This document shows, in pieces, positions 43,331 through 52,319 of a stretch of 64,000 nucleotides of DNA. The DNA is from Mycolicibacterium hodleri (GTDB lineage: Bacteria; Actinomycetota; Actinomycetes; Mycobacteriales; Mycobacteriaceae), in NCBI RefSeq assembly GCF_025822245.1, contig NZ_JACKTL010000036.1, positions 186,285 through 250,284 on the forward strand, in the 5' to 3' direction. Position 1 is the first letter of the stretch. Every line of letters starts with the position of its first letter. The position numbers and the translations under genes were made by a program. The notes below the pieces were generated by a model. That model searched no databases and was not told the origin of the DNA. It saw only the letters and a list, made by a program, of their open reading frames with translations.

Positions 43331-44415
43331 CCGCGCAGTAGCGGCAGCAGTTGGCTGCCCTGCCGTTCGATCTCCCGTAGGTAGGGAGTGTCGGACAGCA
43401 CGAAGTGGGTGATCCCGAGATCCTGGTACTTGCGCAGCGACTTCGCGACGTCGTCCGGGGACCCGACGAGCCAGGTGGTGCCCGCGCCGCCGCCGCCAAA
43501 CTGCCCCGGCTTCGTGTACAGGTTGTCGTCGAGGACCTCCCCTCGGGCGGCGAGGTCGAACAGGCGTCGCTGGCCGACCGCGGTCCGTCGGTGGGGGTTC
43601 TGCGGCAGCGCCCCGTGCTCACCGAATCGGCTGTCCCGCTGAGTGTCTGCCATCTCGGCGACCTTGGCCTCGGCGTCATTCCAGGCTTGCTCGGTGGTGT
43701 CGCGCACGAACGTGGTGATGCGCAAGCCGAACTCCAGTGGTCGGTGTTCGCGACCGACCTCGTCGCTCAACGCCTTCAGTCGCTCGATGCGACCCGCGAC
43801 GCCGTCGAGGGTTTCACCCCAGAACAGCTGGACGTCGGCCTCGGCGGCCGAGACCCGCTCGGCCGCTTCGGAGGCGCCGCCGAAGTAGAGCGTGGGATGA
43901 CGCCGGTCACCGCGAACGACGATGCGGGGCAGCACCGTTGAGTTCTCGACGTGGAAGTGCTCGCCGTGGAAGGTGACGTTCTCCTCCGTCCACAGCCTGC
44001 GGACGAGCTGAAGGAACTCCCGTGTTCTCGCGTACCGGTCGGCTTGGTCCCCGTCGGAGTCGCCGTAGGCGGCCAGATCGTCCTTGCCGGAGACGACGTT
44101 GACCCTGACGCGTCCGCCGCTGAGATGATCGAGAGTGGCTGCGGCGGCGGCGAAGTTGGCGGGCCGCCAGTAGCCGGGGCGGATGGCGATGAGTGGTTCG
44201 AACGACGTCGTGCGTGCCGCCAGCGCGGCCGCCACCGTGAAGGTGTCCGGTCGACCCCATCCGGCACCGATCAGGGCTCCCTTCCATCCGTTGTCTTCGA
44301 GCGCCGCCGCGTGGCTCACCAGCGTCTCGAGACTGTTGTGACCTTCACCGGTGGTGTCGCCACGATGGCCTGGCTCGACTTGGTTCGGTATGTACCAGAG
44401 GAATTCGGTACTCAT
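43327..44415 (-). CDS. FMNH2-dependent alkanesulfonate-monooxygenase-like (SsuD-type) enzyme
   Basis: 362 residues from ATG 44415 with a GGAGGAG ribosome site. The N-terminal FLWYIPNQVEPGHRG strand, GWKGALIGAGWGRPDTF, FEPLIAIRPGYWRPANFAAAAATLDHLSGGR and VVSGKDDLAAYGD segments follow SsuD-type luciferase-like monooxygenases closely. They cleave alkanesulfonates to aldehyde and sulfite with FMNH2 and O2. The late GGGGAGTTWLVGSPDDV and DTPYLREIE motifs agree. Membership in this operon supports sulfur (or nitrogen) scavenging. No partner flavin reductase gene is present. Confidence 0.85.
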
Positions 44416-44455
44416 GGCTCCTCCTGTTCGATGCGGGGTGAATGCCGTCGCGCGC

Positions 44456-45556
44456 TCACCGCGCGAGCCGGGCGAGCTGGGCGTCCCGGACATCGGCGCT
44501 CTGGCCCTGGACGAGCAGGAAGAGCGCCGACCGCGCGTGCAGCTGCGCGGTGTCGTCACGGGAGATGCCGCGCCCGGATCGGGCGACGACGAGCGCGCGG
44601 GTGATGGTGCCGAGGGCCTCCCCGGTGGCGACCTTGGTGGCCACCCGCTCCGTGATGCGGTGTCGCTCGTCGGCTGCGGCCTTCGCCTCGTCGGCGAGCC
44701 CGTAGGCATCGGCACGGAGGGCGTCGACGCGTGGTCGCCAGACTCTGGCGACCCGCCGGGCGTCTGGATGTCGATCCTCGTCGAGTTCCTCGATGACGGT
44801 CGCAGCGAGGCCGAAGTACTGCGGCCGGGCATCACCAGCCGTGCCGAGATCCTCTCTGCGCCAATCGGTCAGCGACTGAACCCCGATGACGTCGGACTCG
44901 GGGACCTCGACGTCGTCGAGGATGACGCGTTCGGTGCGGCTGCCGCCGACGGCTCCGAGTTCGAGGTGGACCGCCCTGACCCGTGCACCGATGGGAACGA
45001 AGGCGGTGACCACGGTCTGGGTCGACGCCTCGACGGCGGCGACCACCAGGATGGTGTTCAGACCCCATCCGCTGACCCAGGAGATCGTGCCGGAGAACGT
45101 CCAGCCGTCACCCGTGCGGGTGGCCGCGATGAAGGCCTCGGGGAACCGGCGGACGTCGCTGATCGCCGCGCCGAGCAGGACCCTCCCGGCGAGCACGTCG
45201 CGTGACAGGCCCGGCAGTTCGGCACCCCGGTGGTGGTCGGAGGCGATGCGGCCGACCATCGGCGCGTGCTGAGCCCACACCAGCCAGGTGTTGAAGCAGG
45301 AGCCGGCGAGGATCTCGTGAATCCTGCGGTCGCCGGCCCGACCGATCGCCGCGCCGCCGAACTCCGCCGGTGCGGTGTGGTTGAGCAGGCCGAGTTCGGC
45401 GAGTCGAGATACGTGCGTGGCGGTGACGCCGTCGCGATCGGTTGCAAGCGCGGCGGGACGCAGCACGGAGTCGGCGTGCGCCCTGGCGCGCGCGATGAAT
45501 GGTTCACCGTCGGCGGCGTCGACCGCTTCTGCAGGTGTCGTCCGGGCGGTGTCCAC
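44456..45556 (-). CDS. Acyl-CoA-dehydrogenase-like flavoprotein
   Basis: About 366 residues from GTG 45556, which has an AGGAG site 8 nt upstream; a GTG at 45565 is also in frame but too close to it. The N-terminal helical domain (LAELGLLNHTAPAEFGGAAIG) and central beta domain (TFSGTISWVSGW, then LDDVEVPESDVIG) are those of the acyl-CoA dehydrogenase fold. The classic catalytic Glu is not evident. Such paralogues next to SsuD/DszA-like enzymes are usually called sulfur-acquisition oxidoreductases. It heads the left-going operon and diverges from the ABC operon. Confidence 0.78.
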   Translation of the reverse strand: MDTARTTPAEAVDAADGEPFIARARAHADSVLRPAALATDRDGVTATHVSRLAELGLLNHTAPAEFGGAAIGRAGDRRIHEILAGSCFNTWLVWAQHAPMVGRIASDHHRGAELPGLSRDVLAGRVLLGAAISDVRRFPEAFIAATRTGDGWTFSGTISWVSGWGLNTILVVAAVEASTQTVVTAFVPIGARVRAVHLELGAVGGSRTERVILDDVEVPESDVIGVQSLTDWRREDLGTAGDARPQYFGLAATVIEELDEDRHPDARRVARVWRPRVDALRADAYGLADEAKAAADERHRITERVATKVATGEALGTITRALVVARSGRGISRDDTAQLHARSALFLLVQGQSADVRDAQLARLAR

Positions 45557-45852
45557 GGCAGTCACTCCTGGATGTCCAATCTGTAGGCAGCGCCGGATGC
45601 ATTACCCGGCAGACTGTTTCGCACTGCGCAGCATCGCGGCACGAGAGTCCCGATGACGGACGACTCTACTGCTGCCCAATGTCGTTGATCTGCTTGCGAT
45701 CAGTGTGAACTGAACCGGTGACGCACCATTCGCCGACTGGTTGACTGCGTTGAAGTATTCAAGCGACCGGTGTCGACTCTCGACGTCGGTCCATTCTCGC
45801 CGCGCAGACTGTCGACTCGTCTGCGGGTCTTTGCTGGAAAGGACGAACCCCT
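45557..45852. promoter_or_regulatory. Divergent promoter region of the two monooxygenase operons
   Basis: 296 bp without a convincing gene. It must hold promoters for both the left (acyl-CoA-dehydrogenase-like) and right (ABC importer) operons. The only clear symmetric element is the inverted repeat at 45803-45825. A GGAAAGGA ribosome site precedes the TTG start of the binding protein. No regulator gene lies next to it. Confidence 0.6.
45803..45825. repeat. Inverted repeat before the ABC importer operon
   Basis: CGCAGAC (45803-45809) and GTCTGCG (45819-45825) are perfect 7-bp inverted copies with a 9-bp centre, 27 bp before the start of the binding-protein gene. It may be an operator or a leader hairpin near the ribosome site. 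Confidence 0.55.
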
Positions 45853-47487
45853 TTGTTCGACAAACGATTCCGACGCATCGTGCTGTCCTCGACCGCGGCA
45901 GCCGTCGCAGCCACCATGGTCGCGGCATGCGGCGGAAGTTCGTCGACCAACGAACCGGTGGGAGCGCCCGTCTACGGAGGGACGCTGACGTTCTACGACC
46001 CCGTCGAGTATCAAGCCTGGGCGTCGACGAACTCGATCTGGTCGAACAGCCAGGTCGCCAACAATCTCGCGGAACGACTGATCTGGCAGGACCCGCAGAC
46101 CGGTGACTACAAGCCGTGGCTCGCCGAGTCCTATCAGATCAGCGATGACCACCTGTCCTACACGTTCAAGCTCCGGCCGGGCGTGACGTTCAGCGATGGC
46201 AGCCCGCTCGACGCCGAGGTGGTCAAACTGAACTTCGACCAGCATGGCTTCGGAGACAAGGCGCTGGGTATCACCCAGGACCCGTTCTGGACCGACTACG
46301 TCGGCACCGACGTGGTCGACGACCACACCGTGGCGGTCAAGCTCTCCAAGCCGAACGTCGGCTTCATCCAGATCCTGTCCAACTACCGGGCCAGTTCAAT
46401 CCTGGGGAAGGCCACGCTGGCGCGGGATCTCAACGGCCAGGGCGATCTGCGCAACTGGGTGGGTACCGGACCGTTCGTCGTGGATTCGGTCACCGGGACG
46501 ACCGGCGTCACCCTGAAACGGCGCGACGACTATGACTGGGCACCCACGGGGTCGAAGCATTCGGGCAAGGCCTATCTGGAGCGCATCGTGTTCAAGACGG
46601 TGCCAGAGGCCGGCACCCGGGTTGGTGCGCTCCAGTCGGGGGAGACGCAGATCGCGAGGAACGTCGCCCCCTATGACGAGGACACGGTGACCGCCGGCGG
46701 TGGCACGTTGGTGGCCATCCCCGTGCAAGGGGAGACAAACGATCTGACCGTGCGGTTGGACAATCCGGAGTCACCGTTGCAGGACAAGCAGGTGCGCCTG
46801 GCGCTGCAGGCCGCGACCGATCGACAAGCGATCAACAAGGCGGTGCTCTCACCGAACTATCCGATCCCCAGCGGTGCCCTGGTGAAGGGCACGCCGCTTC
46901 GGGGCGACTCCAGCAGCTACCTGACCTACGACTTGCAGAAGGCGAAGTCGACGCTGGACGCCGCGGGCTGGCGACCGGGGCCCGACGGCATCCGCGTCAA
47001 GGATGGCAAGCGGCTGAGCATTCATCAGCGTGTGGCGCCGTACTACCAAGTGTCGCAATCGGTTCTCGAGGTGCTGCAGTCGCAGTGGCGCGAGGCGGGC
47101 GTCGAGATCACGCTCACCAGCCCGTCGTTGACGGAGTACGAATCCCAGGAGCAGACGGCCAAGGACTGGTTCTTCACCCAGGGGCAGACCTCCACCGCGG
47201 AGCCGAGCGTCCTTCGAACGTCCTACGGGAGTGACCGTCAGGACGTTCTCGAGAAGACCCCACCGGACGCGACGCTCGACAACCTGCTCGCAGCGCAGTC
47301 CTACGAGTTCGACCCGGCCAAGCGCAAGACCGCCATTCAGGCGATCGAGGACTACGTGTTCTCCGAGGGGTACTCGATCCCGCTCTACGACGAGACCCAG
47401 GTGTTCGGGCTGGCGCCGACCGTCCAGGGATTCGCCACCGAGTCGACCGGACGGTCGTGGTTCTACGACACCTGGCTCAACGGATAG
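45853..47487 (+). CDS. Family 5 (peptide/nickel-type) ABC substrate-binding lipoprotein
   Basis: 544 residues from TTG 45853 with a GGAAAGGA ribosome site. A signal peptide with lipobox MVAAC (Cys about residue 26) anchors it to the membrane. The mature protein has the family-5 pattern (YTFKLRPGVTFSDGSPLDAEVVKLNFD, then GTGPFVVDS). Such proteins bind oligopeptides, nickel chelates, opines or aminopolycarboxylates. It opens a 12-gene operon with two permeases, a double ATPase and oxidative enzymes, so it probably delivers the organosulfur or organonitrogen compound they degrade. Confidence 0.92.
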   Translation: MFDKRFRRIVLSSTAAAVAATMVAACGGSSSTNEPVGAPVYGGTLTFYDPVEYQAWASTNSIWSNSQVANNLAERLIWQDPQTGDYKPWLAESYQISDDHLSYTFKLRPGVTFSDGSPLDAEVVKLNFDQHGFGDKALGITQDPFWTDYVGTDVVDDHTVAVKLSKPNVGFIQILSNYRASSILGKATLARDLNGQGDLRNWVGTGPFVVDSVTGTTGVTLKRRDDYDWAPTGSKHSGKAYLERIVFKTVPEAGTRVGALQSGETQIARNVAPYDEDTVTAGGGTLVAIPVQGETNDLTVRLDNPESPLQDKQVRLALQAATDRQAINKAVLSPNYPIPSGALVKGTPLRGDSSSYLTYDLQKAKSTLDAAGWRPGPDGIRVKDGKRLSIHQRVAPYYQVSQSVLEVLQSQWREAGVEITLTSPSLTEYESQEQTAKDWFFTQGQTSTAEPSVLRTSYGSDRQDVLEKTPPDATLDNLLAAQSYEFDPAKRKTAIQAIEDYVFSEGYSIPLYDETQVFGLAPTVQGFATESTGRSWFYDTWLNG

Positions 47488-47498
47488 GGACTGACGCC

Positions 47499-48545
47499 AT
47501 GCGCACGTATGTCTTCAAGCGGGTAGGCCAGGCGCTTCTGGTGCTGTGGGCGGCCTACACCGTCTCGTTCCTCCTGTTGAGTGCGCTGCCCGGCGACGCA
47601 GTGAACAACAGAATCCAGAATCCCGAAGCACAGATATCGCCCGAGCAGGCCAAGGTCCTGATCGAGTACTACGGGCTCGATCGGCCGCTGTGGGAGCAGT
47701 ACGGCTCGGCGCTGACCGCTGCCGTGCGGGGCGACCTGGGGTATTCCCTCACCGACGGCCGGCCCGTCACCGAACTGATCGGGGCCGCCCTGCCGAGTAC
47801 CCTCGCACTCACCGGGTTGGCGCTGCTGTTCGGCATGCTGCTCTCCGGAGTCATCGGGATCGTCGCCAACTATGCACCGTGGAAGTCGTTGCGCGAGTTC
47901 GTCGGATCTCTTCCTGCGCTGTTCGGGTCCATCCCCACCTTCGTCGTGGGAATCCTCCTGCTGCAGTTCTTCTCGTTCGGGTTTCGGCTGATACCCGCCT
48001 CCGATGACGGCTCGTTGGTGGCGGTGCTCGCCCCGGCGATCACCCTTGGCGTCCTCATCGCTGCACCGCTGGCCCAGGTCTTCACCACGTCCATCCGCGC
48101 GGCGCGGGAGCAACCCTTCGCCCGCGTGCTCCATGCGCGCGGCGCCGGCGAGACCTACGTCTTCCGGCGCGGGATCCTTCGCAATTCGTCGATGCCCGTG
48201 CTCACCCTGTTGGGGTTGGCGTGTGGCGAGTTGATCGCCGGGGCCGTCGTCACCGAGTCGGTGTTCGCCCGACCGGGCATCGGCCAGCTGACGGTGGGAG
48301 CGGTCAGTACTCAGGATCTGCCGGTGTTGCAGGGCGTGGTGTTGGTGGCATCCATCGCCTACGTGACCGTGAACCTGCTCGTCGACGTCGCCTACCCGTT
48401 CATCGACCCCAGGGTGCTGGTGAACGGGAAGGCCCGACGAGTCACCGCACGTAGTGCCGCCGCGAGCGCACCCGATCGCGAGCTCGCCGCACTGCCGAAC
48501 CTTCGAGTGCCACGCCGTCTACCCGTCGAAATGTCCATGCCATGA
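47499..48545 (+). CDS. ABC transporter permease, DppB type
   Basis: 348 residues from ATG 47499, 11 bp after the binding-protein gene. The N-terminus (RTYVFKRVGQALLVLWAAYTVSF) is the typical first helix of DppB proteins; about six membrane helices follow, with the EAA loop region REQPFARVLHARGAGE. The C-terminal 40 residues are hydrophilic and extend past the usual family end. Its stop overlaps the start of the second permease gene by 4 bp. Confidence 0.93.
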   Translation: MRTYVFKRVGQALLVLWAAYTVSFLLLSALPGDAVNNRIQNPEAQISPEQAKVLIEYYGLDRPLWEQYGSALTAAVRGDLGYSLTDGRPVTELIGAALPSTLALTGLALLFGMLLSGVIGIVANYAPWKSLREFVGSLPALFGSIPTFVVGILLLQFFSFGFRLIPASDDGSLVAVLAPAITLGVLIAAPLAQVFTTSIRAAREQPFARVLHARGAGETYVFRRGILRNSSMPVLTLLGLACGELIAGAVVTESVFARPGIGQLTVGAVSTQDLPVLQGVVLVASIAYVTVNLLVDVAYPFIDPRVLVNGKARRVTARSAAASAPDRELAALPNLRVPRRLPVEMSMP

Positions 48546-49462
48546 GCATCATCGCCTCCGATCGACGGCTTGCCGGTCCCGAGCCGAGCGACGAATTCGC
48601 CGACGTCGCCAGCCGAACGTCGTCGTCATCGAGGAAGGCAGCGCGGTGGCTGGGCTCCCACTCGGTGCTGGTGGTCTCGGTGGCCGTCTTCACCCTCGCG
48701 CTGCTGTGGGCGTCCGTTCCCAGCGCGTTCACCCACTACGACCCCATCGCCATCGACAACGCCGTCAAGCTTCGGCCGCCGTCGGCCGAGCACTGGTTCG
48801 GCACCGACCTGCTTGGCCGAGACCTGTACGCGCGCATCGTGTACGGAGCCCGCGCATCCTTGCTCGGAGCGAGCATCGCGGTCGGCGTGGCGGTAGTCAT
48901 CGGGTCGGTCCTCGGTGCCGTCGCCGGCTGGTTCGGCGGGCTTGGCGACACCGTGCTGATGCGGCTCATCGACGTCCTCCTCTCCATCCCCGGATTCCTC
49001 CTGGCGATTGCGATCGTGGTGCTCTACACGGCGAAGACGGGCCACGCGGGTCTGGTTCCTGCGGCGGTCGCGGTAGGTCTGACGACGTCGGCCACCTTCG
49101 CACGGCTGATCCGATCCGAGGTGCTCCGGGTGCGGGCGAGCAACTACGTCGAGGCCGCGATCACCAGTGGGGCAACCACATCCGCCATCCTGCGACGGCA
49201 CGTCATTCCCAACTCGGTGGCGACGACCGTCTCGTTGATCGCGGTGCAGCTGGGCATCGCGATAATCTGGATCGCGTCCCTGAGCTTCCTCGGGCTCGGA
49301 GCCCAGCCACCGGAACCCGAGTGGGGCCTGCTGGTCTCCGACGGGCGGAAGTACATCGCCACCCGGGGCTGGCTCACCATGTTCCCCGCCTTGGCGATCA
49401 TCGCGGTGGTGTTGGCCACCAACAACATCTCCCGTCACCTGTCGAAGCGGAGCGCACGATGA
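48542..49462 (+). CDS. ABC transporter permease, DppC type
   Basis: 306 residues from ATG 48542. After a cytoplasmic N-terminus and a first helix (about 40-60), the GTDLLGRDLYARIVYGARASLLGA motif characteristic of DppC permeases appears, then the EAA loop (EVLRVRASNYVEAAITSGAT) and WGLLVSDGRKYI near the C-terminus. With the DppB-type partner it forms the channel of the importer. The gene overlaps both neighbours by 4 bp. Confidence 0.93.
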   Translation: MSIIASDRRLAGPEPSDEFADVASRTSSSSRKAARWLGSHSVLVVSVAVFTLALLWASVPSAFTHYDPIAIDNAVKLRPPSAEHWFGTDLLGRDLYARIVYGARASLLGASIAVGVAVVIGSVLGAVAGWFGGLGDTVLMRLIDVLLSIPGFLLAIAIVVLYTAKTGHAGLVPAAVAVGLTTSATFARLIRSEVLRVRASNYVEAAITSGATTSAILRRHVIPNSVATTVSLIAVQLGIAIIWIASLSFLGLGAQPPEPEWGLLVSDGRKYIATRGWLTMFPALAIIAVVLATNNISRHLSKRSAR

Positions 49463-51093
49463 CCCATCCACCCGTGCTGTCCATTCGGGATTTGACGGTG
49501 GGGTACCGGCTCGGTGGCACTGCGCAACCCGCCGTGCACGACGTCGGCTTCGACCTCGGCCGCGGACAGGTGCTCGCGCTCGTCGGCGAGTCCGGTTCCG
49601 GCAAGACGACCACCGGTCACGCGATCCTCGGACTACTGCCCGACAACGGCGAGGTGCTCGCCGGGCGCATCGAGTTCCACGGTCAGGACCTCACCACACT
49701 TGGCCCCAAGGCCTGGCGCGAGATCCGCGGGGGATCAATGGCTCTGATACCCCAGGATCCGACGATCTCCCTCGATCCCGTCCGCCGGGTCGGACATCAG
49801 GTAGAGGACGTCCTCCGGCTGCACTCGGACCTCGACGACGACGAGCGCCGCGAACGGGTGCACGAACTGTTCGACATGGTCGGCTTCACCGACGTAGAAC
49901 GACTGCATCGGCAGTATCCGCACGAACTGTCGGGAGGCATGCGTCAGCGGGTTCTGATTGCCGCGGCGGTGGCAGGCAACCCGGATTTGATCATCGCCGA
50001 CGAGCCGACGTCGGGACTCGACGCCACGGTGCAGAAGCAGGTTCTCGACCTGATCGACGACCTGCGTACGTCGTCGGCGACGAGCGTCGTCCTGATCACC
50101 CACGACCTCGGCGTCGCCGCCGACCGCTCCGACCTGATCGCCGTGATGAGACACGGCCGCATCGTCGAATTCGGTTCGACGGACGAGGTCATCGCCGCTC
50201 CGCAGCACGCCTACACCCGGCACCTGCTGGACAGCGTGCCGCGAAAGGCGATCTCCACGAGGGGTGTTCGACAGTCGGCCAGTCACGATGAACCCGACGT
50301 CGCCATCGAGGTGGCCGATCTGGCCAAGGTCTTCGGCGACATGCCCGCAGTCGACGGCATCTCCTTCCAGGTCCGGCGCGGACAGACCTTCGCCCTCGTG
50401 GGCGAGTCCGGCAGCGGTAAGTCGACGACGGCACGCGTCATCACCGGGGTGACGCCGGCGACCTCGGGTCGCGTCGACGTGCTCGGCACGGACATCACCG
50501 CGTTGAGTGCCCGCGCCTACCGAGCGCTACGTCGAGACATCCAGGTCGTCTACCAGAATCCGTATTCGTCGTTCGATCCCCGCTTCACCGTCTTCGACGT
50601 CGTAGAGGAACCTCTTCGCTCGTTTCAGTCGACGGCGCTGCTGCCGGGGGCCAGACGGCGACGCCGCCAGCAGAGTGTCGACCGCGTGGCTGCGGCACTC
50701 GAATCAGCTGCTCTTCCAGCTGATTTCGCCAACCGGCATCCACGTGAGCTCTCCGGTGGGCAACGGCAGCGGGTGGCAATCGCTCGGGCGCTGGTCGTGG
50801 AGCCCGAGATCGTGGTGCTCGACGAACCGACGTCGGCTCTCGACGTGTCGGTGGCCGCACAGATCCTGGAGTTGCTGCAGCGTCTGCAGTCCGAGCGCGG
50901 ACTCACCTACGTGTTCATCTCCCACGACCTCGCCGTGGTGTCGGCGATCTCCGACCACGTCGCAGTCATGCAGAAGGGGCGCATCGTGGAGCAGGGACCC
51001 ACCGATGCGGTGTTCGCCGATCCACGCGAGCCCTACACCGTGGCGCTCCTCGACGCGATCGCCGGGCGCGACCTCGCCCTCGGAGCATCATGA
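49459..51093 (+). CDS. ABC transporter ATPase with two fused nucleotide-binding domains (DppD-DppF fusion)
   Basis: 544 residues from ATG 49459. The first domain has Walker A GESGSGKTT, signature LSGGMRQR, Walker B LIIADEPTSGLD and switch His in ITHDLG. The second has GESGSGKST, LSGGQRQR, VVLDEPTSALD and ISHDLA. Both are therefore catalytically complete. Fusion of the two ATPases of a peptide-type importer in one chain is common in actinobacteria. It energises the two permeases. Four-base overlaps join it to the permease and to the flavoprotein gene. Confidence 0.95.
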   Translation: MTHPPVLSIRDLTVGYRLGGTAQPAVHDVGFDLGRGQVLALVGESGSGKTTTGHAILGLLPDNGEVLAGRIEFHGQDLTTLGPKAWREIRGGSMALIPQDPTISLDPVRRVGHQVEDVLRLHSDLDDDERRERVHELFDMVGFTDVERLHRQYPHELSGGMRQRVLIAAAVAGNPDLIIADEPTSGLDATVQKQVLDLIDDLRTSSATSVVLITHDLGVAADRSDLIAVMRHGRIVEFGSTDEVIAAPQHAYTRHLLDSVPRKAISTRGVRQSASHDEPDVAIEVADLAKVFGDMPAVDGISFQVRRGQTFALVGESGSGKSTTARVITGVTPATSGRVDVLGTDITALSARAYRALRRDIQVVYQNPYSSFDPRFTVFDVVEEPLRSFQSTALLPGARRRRRQQSVDRVAAALESAALPADFANRHPRELSGGQRQRVAIARALVVEPEIVVLDEPTSALDVSVAAQILELLQRLQSERGLTYVFISHDLAVVSAISDHVAVMQKGRIVEQGPTDAVFADPREPYTVALLDAIAGRDLALGAS

Positions 51094-52319
51094 CCCCACT
51101 GCAACCCAGCTCGCTCGACGATGCACTGGTCCGGATCCGTTCGGTGTTCGGCGAATTGGCCAAGGGTGCCGCTGAGCGGGATGGCACCCTTGAGCACCCC
51201 TACGCGCTCGTCCGCGACCTCGCGGATGCGGGCTTCGGACGGCTGCGGCTGACACGGGAGCGTGGCGGTTTCGGCGTCGACTTGCCGACGCTCTTCGCAT
51301 TGCTTGCCGAGGCGGGGCAGGCCGATTCCAACATTCCCCAGATCTGGCGGGGCCACTTCACCACCACCGAGATCCTCCGGCGAGAGCGCGATCCCGAGGC
51401 CAGGGAGCACTGGTCGGCCGTGATCGCCTCCGGGGCGGTCTTCGGCAACGCGCAATCCGAACCGTCGTCGGTGGTCGCCGGACTCGAATCGACGGAGGAC
51501 CCGAGTCCGATCACCACGCGCGTCCGAACCGACCGCCACGGTCGTCGCACGGTGTCGGGAACCAAGTTCTACTCAACCGGATCGCGCTTTGCCGACTACA
51601 TCCGCACGGCCGCAGTCGACGACGAAGGCCGTCGTGGGTTCGTGGTCGTGTCCGCGCGCGACACCGGTGTCCAGCACGTCGACGATTGGGACGGAATCGG
51701 ACAGCGCCACACCGGCAGCGGAACCACGATTCTCACGGACGTGCCCGTCGAGCCGCATGGCGATCTCGGCCGGGACGTCGACTCGCTGCGTGGACTCGAC
51801 TCGTTCGTGCAGATCGTGCACCTGGCCAATCTGACGGGTATCGCCCGCAGCGTCGTCGCCGAGACCGTCGACGTGGTCCGGGCCCGAACCAGGACCTCTC
51901 GACATGCCTTGTCCCAGAGCGCCGTCGCCGACCCGGACGTACTGGCCGTCGTCGGGCGCCTCCAGGCGCGGAGACTGACCGCCGAGACGCTGCTCGACCG
52001 CGCCGCCAAGGCGTTGGAGGCGGCTCACTTGGCAGGAGACGAGGCGGCCTACGGGGACGCCTACGTCGAGACGTCGACCGCACAGGTTGCCGTCATCGAA
52101 GCGGTTCTCGACGCGGCGACCACGGCGTTCGACGCCGGCGGATCCTCGACCGTACGTGCCCGACTGCACCTCGACCGGCACTGGCGCAACGCACGGACGC
52201 TGGCATCGCACAACCCGGTCATCTACAAGCCCAGGGTGATCGGCGACTTCCTGGTCAACGGCACCCGCCCCACCTCTGGCTACTACGCCGGGCGAAACAA
52301 GGGAGAAGACGCATCGTGA
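51090..52319 (+). CDS. DszC/SfnB-like flavoprotein (acyl-CoA dehydrogenase fold monooxygenase)
   Basis: 409 residues from ATG 51090. The acyl-CoA dehydrogenase fold is clear (FGRLRLTRERGGFGVDLPTL, TVSGTKFYSTGS). The C-terminal DRHWRNARTLASHNPVIYK motif is that of DszC and SfnB, which use FMNH2 and O2 to oxygenate sulfur (sulfide to sulfone in DszC) or act in sulfone use. The ordinary dehydrogenase Glu is not visible. It overlaps the ATPase gene and the next monooxygenase gene by 4 bp each, so its role is bound to import and cleavage of the same compound. Confidence 0.85.
   Translation: MTPLQPSSLDDALVRIRSVFGELAKGAAERDGTLEHPYALVRDLADAGFGRLRLTRERGGFGVDLPTLFALLAEAGQADSNIPQIWRGHFTTTEILRRERDPEAREHWSAVIASGAVFGNAQSEPSSVVAGLESTEDPSPITTRVRTDRHGRRTVSGTKFYSTGSRFADYIRTAAVDDEGRRGFVVVSARDTGVQHVDDWDGIGQRHTGSGTTILTDVPVEPHGDLGRDVDSLRGLDSFVQIVHLANLTGIARSVVAETVDVVRARTRTSRHALSQSAVADPDVLAVVGRLQARRLTAETLLDRAAKALEAAHLAGDEAAYGDAYVETSTAQVAVIEAVLDAATTAFDAGGSSTVRARLHLDRHWRNARTLASHNPVIYKPRVIGDFLVNGTRPTSGYYAGRNKGEDAS

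Noticed and set aside
45597-45688. Two tiny overlapping ORFs (19 and 11 codons) on the + strand, and a Cys-rich frame, which could be a cysteine attenuator leader of the sulfur-type operon
   Set aside because: No convincing ribosome sites. The Cys-rich frame lacks a start codon nearby, and the peptides do not match the leader peptides I know. They remain worth a look only if ribosome profiling supports them.
45566-45760. Possible SAM riboswitch, because CCCGATGA occurs near 45648-45656
   Set aside because: The conserved pairing helices of SAM-I, SAM-II or SAM-IV could not be traced around it; the match is short and may be chance.
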